DNA of 64,000 bases, from the NCBI RefSeq assembly GCF_032884065.1, contig NC_088868.1, forward strand, positions 40,129,677-40,193,676, in the 5' to 3' direction. Shown here in pieces: positions 1-11,954 of the stretch. Numbering within the stretch: position 1 is the stretch's first letter; every line of letters starts with the position of its first letter. The notes under the pieces were generated by a model that saw nothing but the letters and a program-made list of their open reading frames with translations, was not told the DNA's origin and did no database searches. The position numbers and the translations under genes are program-made. The DNA is from Artemia franciscana. Taxonomy: Eukaryota > Arthropoda > Branchiopoda > Anostraca > Artemiidae.

Positions 1-2130
1 TTTTCAAGGGGGGGGGAGTTTACAAAAAAATATTTTCGGGAGAAGGTTGAAAAAAAAACTTTCAGAAACACATCGAAAAGTTGTTTATATTTTTTTTTTA
101 CATTTTTTACGAGTTGAACACACATTTCGGGAGTGGAAGGGGTTCAAACCATCGACCCCCCCCCCCCATCTTCCCAACTGAATACAGACTTCATAGCAGT
201 ATTATTTTTTTATTTCATTTAAAAAAAATATCTCCTACCCAATGTTCCATTTCTGTTTGTGAATGGTGAACGAACAATATCCTGGAAGACCGTTATGCCA
301 ACATAATCTGATTGAACCGCCGGCATGAGGTTTTGATCAAAATATTTAGTAAATTTTTGTTTTGGATTCATCAGGGGAGTACTTATTCTCTTTCGACCAT
401 AACCAGATATTGCTTGAAACCTGCAAGAGCTCACAGAAAAAGTGGTTTATATGATTATGATCAAGATGTAGATGCTGCAAACTAGGTACTACAATGGTTT
501 CCATTATTACTAGCAGTCAGGGCTATATCCAGGATTTTTCAAGGGGGGGGGGAGTTTACAAAAAAATATTTTCGGGAGAAGGTTGAAAAAAAAACTTTCA
601 GAAACACATCGAAAAGTTGTTTATATTTTTTTTTTTACATTTTTTACGAGTTGAACACACATTTCGGGAGTGGAAGGGGTTCAAACCATCGACCCCCCCC
701 CCCCCATCTTCCCAACTGAATACAGACTTCATAGCAGTATTATTTTTTTATTTCATTTAAAAAAAATATCTCCTACACAATGTTCCATTTCTGTTTGTGA
801 ATGATGAACGAACAATATCCTGGAAGACCGTTATGCCAACATAATCTGATTGAACCGCCGGCATGAGGTTTTGATCAAAATATTTAGTAAATTTTTGTTT
901 TGGATTCATCAGGGGAGTACTTATTCTCTTTCGACCATAACCAGATATTGCTTGAAACTTGCAAGAGCTCACAGAAAAAGTGGTTTATATGATTATGATC
1001 AAGATGTAGATGCTGCAAACTAGGTACTTCAATGGTTTTCATTAGTACTAGCAGTCAGGGCTGTATCCAGGATTTCTTACGGAGGGAAGGAGTTTACAAA
1101 AAAAATATTTTCGGGGACTGTTAAAAAGAAACTTTCAGAAACGCATCGAAAATTTGTTTGTATTTATTTTTTTACGTTTTTTACGAGCTGGACACACATT
1201 TCGGGAGTGGGAGGGGGTTCAAAACACCCGAACCCCCTCCCCCCAACTGAATACAGACTTTATAGCAGTATTATTTTTGATTTCATTTTAAAAAAAATTC
1301 GCATACACAATATGCCATTTCTGTTAGTGAATGGTGAACGAACAATATCCTGGAAGACCGTTATGCCAACATAATCTGATTAAATCGCCTGATTGAGGCT
1401 TTGATCAAAATATTTTGTAATTTTTTTTTTTTGATTCATCAAAGGAGTACTTATTCTCTTAAGACCATACCCAGATATTGCTTGAAACTTGCAAGAGCTC
1501 ACAGAAAAAGGGGTTCATATGATTGTGATCAAGATGTAGATGCTGCAAACTAGGTACTACAATGGTTTCCATTATTACTAACAGTCAGGGCTGTATCCAG
1601 GATTTCTTACGGTGGGGGAGGAGTTTACAAAAAGTGTTTTCGGGGAAGGTTAAAAAAAATACTTTCAGAAACGCAACAAAACATTGCTTATATTTATATT
1701 TGTTACGTTTTTACCCGTCGGACAAACATTTCAGGGATGGGAGGGGGTTCAAACCTGAGCCCTTCCTCTCTAGAATTATTTCTTTTAACTAGTTGAGAAA
1801 TATTTATCTGCTCCAAAATGCGCCATTTCTGTTTGTGAATGGTGAACAAACAATATCCTGGAAGACCCTTTTGCCGACATAGTCTGATTAAGCGACCTGC
1901 TCAAGGCTTTGATTAAATAGTTTGTAAATGTTTTGTTCCGGATTCCTCAAGGGGGTACTTGATATTTTAAAAGCATAAAAAGTATTGCTTGCATTTCGCA
2001 AGAGTTCATAGAAAAAGTGGTCTATGTGATTCCAGTTAAGATGTAGATGCTGCAGATAAATGTTGGCTGATATACCGAATTCTAAGGATATGCGTTTCCT
2101 TTTTGTATAAATATTTCTAAAACTACTTAT
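1..2130. repeat. Tandem array, about 535 bp period, four units
   Basis: Four head-to-tail units are visible. The anchor GTGAATGRTGAACRAACAAT recurs at 259, 797, 1327 and 1835, giving spacings of 538, 530 and 508 bp. Units 1 and 2 are nearly identical, unit 3 is more diverged and unit 4 is strongly decayed. Each unit starts with a G-rich run after CCAGGATTT and has a C-rich run mid-unit. Units 1 and 2 share an open 71-codon minus-strand frame (219-434, 757-972) that units 3 and 4 have lost, so I treat it as non-coding. A lone diverged copy lies at 41515-41680 on the other strand, so the unit is dispersed as well as tandem. Confidence 0.9.
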
Positions 2131-2380
2131 CAATCAAGGTAGTGAGAATCTGCATAATGGTGTTCGTTTTCTATCACCATACATTGAACCAACGAAAATA
2201 CTGTAAGAATGAAGAGGAAATAGCCACGATTAGAAATAGTTAGAAATATTTAGGGGATCAAGCAAATATCAGCAAACATCAGCTTTCCTGCTTTTCCTCA
2301 ATTATATATTACTAATATTATTAAACAATATGAATAATCGAGTTTGTAAAGAGCCTTTCATAGCGACAAATTTATCTAAA
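2131..2380. other. Unassigned AT-rich stretch
   Basis: No open frame, hairpin or repeat match was recognised between the 535-bp array and the 850-bp duplication. Confidence 0.4.
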
Positions 2381-4081
2381 TGAAAAATTCTATTTTAGAA
2401 CCCAGTTTAATTTAACATCTTCTTAGCAAGCATAGGTGAGACTACGAAAAAAAATTGCTTATTTTTATCTACTGCATCCTATAAAAAATGATTGAACAAG
2501 GGAAAAAATTTCTCAAACAAGATAAAACAAAATATATTTAATTATGTATTAGCAGCTTTTACAGTTGATCAAACTGGCTTTAAATTCTTTTTTTCCTATC
2601 AATGGCTGAAGTTCTGAATATAGTTATGGCCATTGGCCATAAGCATGACTCTTTAGTTTTAATCTCTATCTGCACAAACGGTAATTTATCAATTTAAGTA
2701 AAACAATTAAAAATAAATAGCTTTGAAAAAGAATGGAAGAACTATTTTTGGGCATTTCAGCACCTTGTACAGTTAACCCCGTCACTTTCTAAGAATATTT
2801 TCGCCAGCTCTTAATGATCAAATTTACACATCTCTTGTGGGTTTTAATCTTTCCTTTTTAGAGCTTAAACAAATAATATATCATAAAATATATCATAATA
2901 CATCACAAAAATAATAACAGCTTCTTGTCGAAAAGGGAAAAATCAATACCTTAAAGTTTTTTTCAACTGCTTCAACGGTAGATTAAATTTAAAAAAAAAG
3001 TTTTTTAACTGTAAGTTGGGAGCGATATTAAAACTTAAAACGAGCAGAAATTATTCCGTATATGAAAGGGGTTGTCCCTTCCTCAACGCCTCGCTCTTTT
3101 CGCTAAAGTTTGACTCCTTTTCACAAATCTACTTTTTAAAACAATAGAAAACTTTAGCGCAAAGAGTGAGGCGTTGAGGAGGGGACAACCCCTTTCATAA
3201 ACGGAATAATTTCCGTTCGTTTTAAGATTTAATGAAAAATTCTATTTTAGAACCCAGTTTAATTTAACATCTTCTTAGCAAGCATAGGTGAGACTACGAA
3301 AAAAAATTGCTTATTTATATCTACTGCATCCTATAAAAAATGATTGAACAAGGGAAAAAATTTCTCAAACAAGATAAAACAAAATATATTTAATTATGTA
3401 TTAGCAACTTTTACAGTTGATCAAACTGGCTTTAAATTCTTTTTCTTTTTTCCTATCAATGGCTGAAGTTCTGAATATAGTTATGGCCATTGGCCATAAT
3501 CATGACTCTTTGGTTTTAATCTCTATCTGCACAAACGGTAATTTATCAATTTAAGTAAAACAATTAAAAATAAATAGCTTTGAAAAAGAATAGAAGAACT
3601 ATTTTGGGCATTTTAGCACCTTGTACAGTAAACACCGTCACTTTCTAAGAATATTTCGCCAGCTCTTAATGATCAAATTTACCAGTCTCTTGTGGGTTTT
3701 AATCTTTCCTTTTTAGAGCTTAAACAAATAATATATGATAAAATTTATCATAATGCATTACAAAAATAATAACAGCTTCTTGTCGAAAAGGGCAAAATCC
3801 ATACATTAAAGTTGTTTTTCAACTGCTTCAACGGTAGATTAAATTAAAAAAAAACAAGTTTTTAACTGTAAGTAAGGAGCGACATTAAAACTTAAAAAGG
3901 GGCAGAAATTTTTCCATATATGAAAGGGGTTGTCCCTTTCTCAACGCCTCGCTCTTTTTGCTAAAGTTTGACTCCTTTTCACAACTCTACTTTTTAAAAC
4001 AATAGAAAACTTTAGCGCAAAGAGTGAGGCGTTGAGGAGGGGACAACCCCTTTCATAAACGGAATAATTTCCGTTCGTTTT
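2381..4081. repeat. Direct tandem duplication, about 850 bp per copy
   Basis: The block starting near 2381 (AATGAAAAATTCTATTTTAG) is repeated starting near 3230. The anchor TTTAACATCTTCTTAGC recurs at 2411 and 3263, a spacing of 852. Each copy ends in a P1-type palindrome: arms of about 80 bp around 3040-3235 and 3880-4085. The palindromes belong to element E1, so the duplication copied host-flank plus E1 end together. Copies differ by scattered substitutions and short indels, for example an extra TTCTTTT near 3440. Confidence 0.85.
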
Positions 4082-4680
4082 AAGATTTAACGTCGCTCCC
4101 TACTTGCAGATAAAAAACTTTTTTTTATCTAATTTCTGAACTTTTTTAAGTAATGCATATTTTGATTTTGGCTCACCACAAATGAATAATTAAAACAAAC
4201 TTTGCATAATAATATTGTTGATCAGACGATTTTGAAAAAAAAGTGATGGGGGAGGAGGCCTAGTTGTAATCCAATTTTTGATTACTTAAAAAGGCAACTA
4301 GAACTTATTATTTTTTTATGAAAGTTCTTATTAGAAATAAGTATACGTAACTTGCGATTTAACTTATGTACCGAAACTCTATGTTTGTGTTTTTTTATTA
4401 CGTATATGAGGGGGTTTTCCCCCTCGTCAATACCTCGTTCTTTACACGAAAGCTTCAATTTGGTCCCAATACTTTAAGAATGACTCCTGAATCACAAAGG
4501 CCGTAGAGTAAATAGTTTAAACTACTAAAAATAGTTTAGAGTAAAGACTGAGGTATTCTGGAGGAGACGAACCCCTTATATACGTAATAATTTCTGTTCG
4601 TTTTAAGTTCCAATGCTGCTCCTTACTTCCACTTGAAACAATTTTTTTTAGTCAAAAAAACGAAAAAAATTGTTTTTATC

Positions 4681-4682
<2 letters not shown>

Positions 4683-4756
<74 letters not shown>
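4683..4756. repeat. (TA)n microsatellite
   Basis: An almost uninterrupted TA dinucleotide run with one TG near its right end. It lies inside E1 copy a. Confidence 0.97.
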
Positions 4757-5148
<392 letters not shown>

Positions 5149-6011
5149 TCCTATATGTAAACAATGGCCAAAGTTTGTAACCCTTTAGCCCCTTCCCTGG
5201 GGACTGTAGGTGATTAAATTGTCCGAAAAGACATAATTATTAGATTTTCGACAATGCTGAACAAAATGGCTACATCAACTTGATCTCGTGACTTTGGGAA
5301 AGAAATGAGCGTGGGAAGAAACCCAGGTGCCCTCCAACTTTTTGGTCACTTAAAAAGGGCACTATAACTGTTAATTTCCGTTAGAATGAGCCCATTCGGG
5401 ACATTCTAGAATCAATGGGTCGATACAATCGCCCCTGGAAAAAAAACACGCACCCGTGATTTGTCTTTTGGAAAGAAACAAATTTCCACGTTTTTGTAGA
5501 TAGGAGCTTGAAACTTCTACATTAGGGTTCTCTGATACGTTGAATCTGTTGGTGTGATTTTTATTAAAGTTCTTTGAATTTTTGGGAGGTTTTCACCCTA
5601 TATTCTAAAATAAGGCAAATTTTCTCAGACTCTTAACTTTTGATGGGTAAAGCTAAACTTGATAAAACTTATATATTTAGAATCAGCGTAAAAATCCAAT
5701 TCTTTTGATGTAGCTAAAGGGTATCAAAATTTCATTCTTTAGAGTCTCGGTTACTATTAGCCGGGTTGCTCTTTACTACAGTTCGTTAACACGAGCTGTT
5801 TGATCAAATAGGTTTTTTGCATGTTGCCTATTGTCGATAATCAAAAATTACTTTATAAGCCTTGGATTTTAGTCGCTATCAAAAACGATTTGTTTTTTTG
5901 GTGAATATATGGACTATTCGTTACAAGGTTTTACCGTCATCAAAATTTAGCCAGCGCTAATTTCGCGGATCGGTCAAAATCAAACCCGTCTACCACAGGA
6001 ATTTAGTGGGC

Positions 6012-7642
6012 ACTAAACAGTTCATGGTAACGAAATGTAAACAAGGAGCTAATCGGCTCGATAGTAACCTAAACCCTAAAAACGGAATTTTGATGCTAAA
6101 AGATAGAGTTGGCTCATTTTGTTGATTTTAAATAGCTAAGTTTTATTAAGTTTAGACTTCCCAATCAAAGGCTACGAGCCTGTAAAAATTTTTTTGATTT
6201 TCAAAAAAAGGAGAAATAGACCCTAAGAGTCATAATATCTCAATGAAAAGCATACCATCGGATTCCAATTATCAGAGAACCTTACTATAGAGATTTTAAG
6301 TTTATATCTGCAAAAACGTGGAATTTTGTTTTTTTTGCCAGAAGACAGATCACGGATGCGTATTTATTTGTTATTTTTTTTGTTTGTTTTTTTCATTTTT
6401 CTCCCAGGTATAATTATATTGACACAGTGGTCCTCTGAAATAAGGAGAAGGCTCTTTTGGACTAAATTAGAAGTTCTTTTGCCCTTTATAAGTGACGAAA
6501 CGAATGGGAGTGCAACTAGGCCCCCTCCAACGCCATCATTTTTTCTCAAAATCACCCGATCGAAATTTTGAAAAATTCTGAAATTCTGAGATCTGGGCCA
6601 TTTTAATCAACATAGTTGAATGGCCAAATAACTCTACCTTATGAAATATCATGAGCCCCCACAACCCCTAGGTAAATATCTTCAAGTTATGAAATTGGTC
6701 CATTGTTTACGTATAGTATTTGTTATTGGATGGTATACATAGGTTTTCTGGGGGGGAGGGAACCATATTTTCTGTTGGGAGATGTTTCATGGGGAGAATT
6801 TTCCAGGTGTAAGCAAGTTTCTGGGGGTGAATTTTTTAGGGGAAATTTTACGGTTGGAAATGTCTCCAGAATTCTTATACGAAATTCTTCATGTGTCTTG
6901 CTTTCTTTTTGCTGACTCAATTTTATGCGTGGAGATGTTAAGGGCAATTGTCTTGGGTAAATTTTCACCAGGATTGAATTGTCTGGAGACTATATCCATG
7001 AGAGGAGGAATTTTTTCGTGGAGGTGGAGCCATATTTTCCATGTTTTCCATGTGTAAGCAAGTTTCCAGGGGGGCAAATTTTTCAGGGTAAATTTTACGG
7101 TTGGAGAAGTCTTGAGAATTCCTATACAAAATTCTTCCTTTGTCTTTCTTTCTTTTTGCTGACTCAATTTTATGCTTGGAAATGTTAAGGGCAATTGTCC
7201 TGGGTAAATTTTCACCAGGATTGAATTGTTTGGAGACTATATCCATGGGAGGAGGAATTTTTTCGTGGAGGTGGAGCCATATTTTCTGGCGTTATTTAGA
7301 AAAACGATCAGAAATTACATAAAAAAAAACAAGTTTTTTCAACTGAAAGTACGGAACAACATCAAAACTTAAGACAAACAGAAATTGTTGCGTATACGAG
7401 GAGGGTTGCTCCTCCACAACACTTCGTTCTTTGCGCTAAAGTTTGAATTATGTCCCAATTCCTTAAGAACGACCCCTGAAACGCAGTATTTGTTTAATTA
7501 GAACAATAAGAAGCTTTTTAAAAGTACTAAAAAACATTAGTGCAAAGATGTTGATGAGGAACCACCCTCCTCCTGTATGCTTAATAGTTTCTATTCGTTT
7601 TAAGTTTTAATGTTGCTCCTTAGTTCCAGTTAAAAAAAAACG
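6012..7642 (-). mobile_element. E1 element copy b, minus orientation
   Basis: The copy is inverted relative to copy a. The terminal hairpin is at 6017-6038 (ACAGTTCATGG..) and the P2-type palindrome is at about 7340-7620. The P2 loop (TGTCCCAATTCCTTAAGAA, near 7456) runs opposite to its direction in most other copies. The G-rich middle carries a tandem duplication of 248 bp (anchor TTTTTGCTGACTCAATTTTA near 6906 and 7154). The open frames across 6703-7322 on both strands are by-products of this duplication. P1 is missing. Confidence 0.65.
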
Positions 7643-8424
7643 TTTTTATAATAAAAATACGTTTTTTTTTTAAATCCAGAACTAGATCGAGCCAAAATTA
7701 AATTTTAATTTTTTTAGGCCGAGCCTATCTAAATTTCTTAAAGAATTTCTGATTGGCTAATATCCAGACCTAATCCAAATATACAAAAAAAAACGGAAAA
7801 CAGGAATAAAATAAATTGAAATATTAGAAGGAGCTCAGCAGGGGACAAGAAAATTTGTACGACAAGAGCATTAGCTGTTTACAGCATTAGTTGATTTAAA
7901 TTTATCAGCTAGCCATTGCAATAAGATTTGATCTGATCAGAGTATCGGCTAACACTGGGATTCGGAACGGGCTGAACCATCAGTTTTTTGTCAAATTTCA
8001 ATGTGAATGAGCCTTAGAAAAATATTATTAAACCAAGCATTCTGACAGCTACATCTTGAGAAAAATACTTAGTCGATCAGATTGTGAGAGATGATTTTCA
8101 TACTGAATAATGTAGCTTAAATATCAAATTTTATCATGACTTTCGGTTTATAGGGCTGTATTGATTAAATATTTTAGTTGAAAATATTTTAATTAAATTA
8201 CAACAGCTAAAACAGTTGGTCAAATCGATTCCTAAAAATTATTCACTCTCAATGATTAAAAAATATTTTGTCAGTTTTGGGTTTTAATTATTACCAAAGA
8301 AAGGTTACCCTTGAAACTAACAAAATTAAGATTTAATTAAGTAGTTTGAACCGTAAATCCAGAAAAAAGAAATACTTAATCTAGACACTGAGGGCTGATT
8401 TTTAAACTGAATAATATAACTTAC
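7643..8424. other. No recognisable feature (within or beyond glycosidase intron 3)
   Basis: An AT-rich stretch just past the donor site of glycosidase exon 3. I searched the minus strand for the expected next exon (HWDLP-type motif) here and across 1-8424 and did not find it. The gene therefore most likely continues past the left edge of the window. Confidence 0.4.
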
Positions 8425-8539
8425 CACAGGCTCAATATTATTCCTCTTTAGTTCATCTATCAAGTTGTTATAGTATAAGATACCTTCTTCGTTTACCGTC
8501 TCACCGACGCCATCTGGAAATATTCTTGTCCATGCAATG
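8425..8539 (-). CDS. Family-1 glycoside hydrolase, exon 3 (residues 95-133)
   Basis: On the minus strand a TTTCAG acceptor precedes 8539 and a GTAAGT donor follows 8425, giving 115 bp. The first base completes the split serine codon begun by exon 2. The 38 codons after it read IAWTRIFPDG, then VNEEGILYYNNLIDELK, ending NNIEPV. This is the family-1 segment usually seen as RFSISWSRILPDG followed by VNxxGIxYYNxLIDxL, that is beta-strand 2 and helix 2 of the (beta/alpha)8 barrel. The exon ends in phase 0, and the next expected residues (TLYHWDLP type) lie outside the window. Both catalytic glutamates of the family come later, so activity cannot be judged here. Exon identity is solid; the exact substrate is unknown. 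Confidence 0.93.
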
Positions 8540-9335
8540 CTGAAAGAAAACGGTTCTTATTTAAACGAAAGTAAAATCAATCCAAATGTACAGACAACAG
8601 ACTGCAAGTAAAAACGGAAAAGTAAAGAACTTTGAAAACACTTTTTCCTGTTCAAAGTGGAAAGACGGTACTTTTATCAATTTGTTATGATTACATCTTT
8701 GATATGAAAACACTATTATAGCGTTGTTAAGATCGTCAATCATTGTATCATTTCATTAGGAATGATAATACAACTATCCTGTACCTTAAACAATTCTCAG
8801 TTTTGAAGCATAATTATCAACAACAATGGTGATTGACTAAAAGATAAGATAAAATCGCAAAAGCAACAGGTTTTGCTGTTGAATACATAGCAGTCAAATC
8901 TTTGTTTTTTAGAGTTTTGGTTTCTATACGCAAGGGTAGCTTTTAACTTATAGTTCCTTATTACGGGTTATTTTATTCAAGGTTCCTTTAAAGTTGAAGA
9001 AGGGCTATTACTTCTTCTTTTACCCCTTATTTTCTTCTATTCTTTCTTTTTATTTTCTTATCTTCTCATTTTCTTCTTATTTTCTTCTTATTTTTTCCTT
9101 CTTTCACTTCTATTTTTACATTCAATTTTAATACTCGTAAACAGTACTTTAAGAATATGAATGAACTCTAAGAAATATGCCCTTCCAAATATATATTAAA
9201 AGGGGGTTTTAAACATATAAATGAATTTTAGCGTAATCATGTCCATGGTGATAAATGTAAATCTTTTAAAAAGAAGTTCCCAATGAGTAGAGTCCTTTGC
9301 TTAGATTTATGCGATGTCACTTAGTTTTTAGTTTT
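8540..9335. other. Glycosidase intron 2, left part; pyrimidine-rich tract
   Basis: Intronic for the minus-strand gene. The plus strand at about 8998-9120 is a degenerate TTCTTCTTATTTTCTTC run. No other element was recognised. Confidence 0.5.
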
Positions 9336-9362
9336 ATTAAATAAAAAAAAACTAATTTTTTT

Positions 9363-9609
9363 AGCTGAAAGTAAGGAGCGACATTAAAACTTAAAACGAA
9401 CAGAAATTACTCCTTATATGAAATGAGTTGTCCCCTCCGCAATCCCTCGCTCTTTACGCTAAAGCTTTAAATTGTTTTAAGAAGTAGAATTGTGGCAAAG
9501 AGTCAAACTTTAGCGTAAAGAGCGAGGGATTGCGGAGGGGACAACTCATTTCATATACGGAGTAATTTCTGTTCGTTTTAAGTTTTAATGTCGCTCCTTA
9601 CTTTCAGCT
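9363..9609. repeat. P1 palindrome of E1 copy c (type II loop)
   Basis: Left arm 9363 to about 9473, right arm about 9498 to 9609. The only mismatch I find in the outer 100 nt is CTCCTTATA against CTCCGTATA. The sequence between the arms reads, in element orientation, TTTAAATTG first and GAGTCAAACT last. That is the reverse of the loop in copies a, k and l. Confidence 0.9.
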
Positions 9610-10056
9610 AAAAATATTAGTTTTTTTTATTTAATTTCTGAACGTTTTTGAATTAATACATTAAAACTTTTGGCTCTCCGCACATAATTATTAAAATGAA
9701 ATTTGTATATTAATTCTTTTTTTGGCTAAATGGCTTTGTATTAGTTTTGATCAGACGATTTTGAGAAATAAGGGGTGGAGAAGGAGGCTTAGTTGCCCTC
9801 CAATTTTTCGGTTACTTAAAAAGGCAACTAGAACTTTTAATTTTTAACGAACGTTTTTATTAGTAAAAAATATACGTAACTTAAGAATAAACTTACGTAA
9901 CAAACTTTCATAACCTTATATTTTTATTATGTATACGAGGGGATTTGTACCCTCGTTAATACCTCGCTCTTTACACTAAATTGTAAGTTTTGTCCCAATT
10001 CTTTAAGAATGACCCCTGAATCAGAAAGGCCGTAGAATAAATAGTTGAAATTACAA

Positions 10057-10130
10057 AAAAATACTTTAGCATAAAGAGCAAGGTATTTATCTCCTCCTAA
10101 ATACCTCGCTCTTTATGCTAAAGTATTTTT
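10057..10130. repeat. Second-order palindrome inside E1 P2
   Basis: Arms 10057-10089 and 10098-10130 (AATACTTTAGCATAAAGAGC and its inverse) around an 8-nt loop TCTCCTCC. The stem is 33 bp with about one mismatch. This is an extra fold inside one arm of P2. A closely related one is at 32350-32422. Confidence 0.85.
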
Positions 10131-11094
10131 AGAACCCCTCATATGCGTAATAGTCTCTGTTTGTTTTAAGTTTCAATGCTACTTCTTCCTTTCATTTGAA
10201 AAAACGTTTTCATGTTTATTTTTCATTGTTTCTTATAGTAATGCTAGAGAATCCTGCGCCCTTGTCATTGAATTTTTCTTCCCCCATGACAGATTCCTCC
10301 AAGGAAAGATCCTTCAACATAGCCCCCTCTCCTAAACCCCACCCCCATACAAAATAAAATCCCCCTGAAAACGTTTGTACACTTCCCAATAACCATTACT
10401 ATATGTAAACAATGGTCAAAGTTTGTAACTTGCAGCCCCTCCCCCAGGGATTGCGGGGGAGTAAATCATCCCCAAAGACATATTTATTATGGTTTTCGAC
10501 TATGTTGAACATAATGGCTATCTCAAAATTTTGATCCGTTGACTTTGGGAAAAAATGAGCGTGGGAGGGGGCCTAGATGTCCTCCAATTTTTTGGTCACT
10601 TAAAAAGGGCACTAGAACTTTTCATTTCCGTTAGAATGAGCCATCTTGCGACATTCTAGGACCACTTGGTCGATACGATGACCCCCTGGGGAAAAGAAAA
10701 AAAAACAAAAAAAAACAAACAAACAAACAAATAAACACGCACCCGTGATTTGTCTTCTGGCAAAAATACAAAATTCCACATTTTTGTAGATAGGAGCTTG
10801 AAACTTCTACAGTATGGTTCTCTGATACGCTGAATCTGATGGTGTGATTTTCGTTAAGATTCTATTACTTTTAGGGGGTGTTTCCCCCTATTTTCTATAA
10901 TAACGCAAATATTCTCAGGCTCGTAACTTTTGATGGGTAATACTAAACTTGATGAAACTTATATATTTAAAACCAGCATTAAAATGCGATTCTTTTGATA
11001 TAGCTATTGGTATCAAAATTCCATTTTTTAGAGTTTTGGTTACTATTGAGCCGGGTCGCTCCTTACTACAGTTCGTTACCACGAACTGTTTGAT

Positions 11095-11954
11095 TATATC
11101 TATTAATCCATCTATATCAGCGTCTGTTATCTTTATAGTCATTCATTTTAGTTCTGTTTGTCGCAATTTTATTAGTTTTTTAATAGTGTTTTCTTGTCGT
11201 TTTGAATTATCATAAAAGTTTATTCCTACTGGTCTTAATTATAATCTGTCTCTTTACTTTTCTTTAAAAACTTTCTCATCCGAAAAGTCTTTTCAATTAT
11301 TTACTAGGAAACTAGGTGGTTTTATGTAAAAGGTTGTCTATTATTTAAACAGTTTGGCTATTTTTTTTTTTCAAGGTATTGTATTCTTCCAGGTAAAAAA
11401 AAACAAAAAAAAAACGCTCAAACCGCCATTTTCCTCATTTTACACCTAATACCTAAGATTGAAATCCACTCCTCAACAGGTAAACGAGGGTATTCTTATA
11501 TGTTACTTAATCTCATCATTAGGATGGAAAAAAAGCTCATTCGATAGCCTTCTTAATTTCAAATTTAAATAAATAAAACCTTAAAAATTCCGCTATTTGC
11601 TCAAAATACCAATCCCTCTCCGACGTTCGTTTATCTCGGGAGAAATCTAGAAATACCTTTTTTAGCCAAAGAAGCTTATTTCAATACTCTCTAAAATTGT
11701 GTACTTCCTGTTGAAAATATTCTCGAACCACAATTTTTCTCATATGGCCCCCGCTAACACTCAATTCTACTCCTTATCAGGTATGTTATGATTTTCTTAT
11801 AATATTTAATCCTATAACAATTGCGGTATGAAAAGCTCTTACTCGTAACTCGGTAACCCTTTGGATTTCATATTTAAATATAGTTCTCTTAAATTCATAT
11901 TTAAATATCTGAAGCTTTTGAGTTTTCATTTTAATTTTCTTCTTGATTCCTTTA
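11095..11954. other. No recognisable feature between E1 copies c and d
   Basis: AT-rich intronic sequence with short A and T runs and no coding or repeat signal I can support. E1 copies c and d face each other across it with their hairpin ends. Confidence 0.4.

Larger units (their letters stand above)
9336..11094 (+). mobile_element. E1 element copy c, full-length, near-perfect P1 palindrome
   Basis: Full-length plus-strand copy, 1.76 kb. The left end is ATTAAATAAAAAAAA. P1 is at 9363-9609, with arms of about 105 nt that match at all but one position. P2 is at about 9930-10180. The right end is the terminal hairpin at 11068-11089 (ACAGTTCG..CGAACTGT), then TTTGAT. GTAAGGAGCGAC occurs just inside the left end, and its inverse complement occurs just before the right hairpin. 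P2 has acquired a second palindrome at 10057-10130. There is no long coding frame, so the copy is non-autonomous. It sits inside intron 2 of the glycosidase gene. Confidence 0.8.

Noticed and set aside
219..972. Conserved 71-codon minus-strand frame in two tandem units
   Set aside because: Conservation is explained by recent duplication of the unit; the frame is broken in units 3 and 4 and has no known motif.
6703..7322. Overlapping frames on both strands in E1 copy b
   Set aside because: They follow the 248-bp duplication of a G-rich non-coding segment, and no protein family is recognisable.
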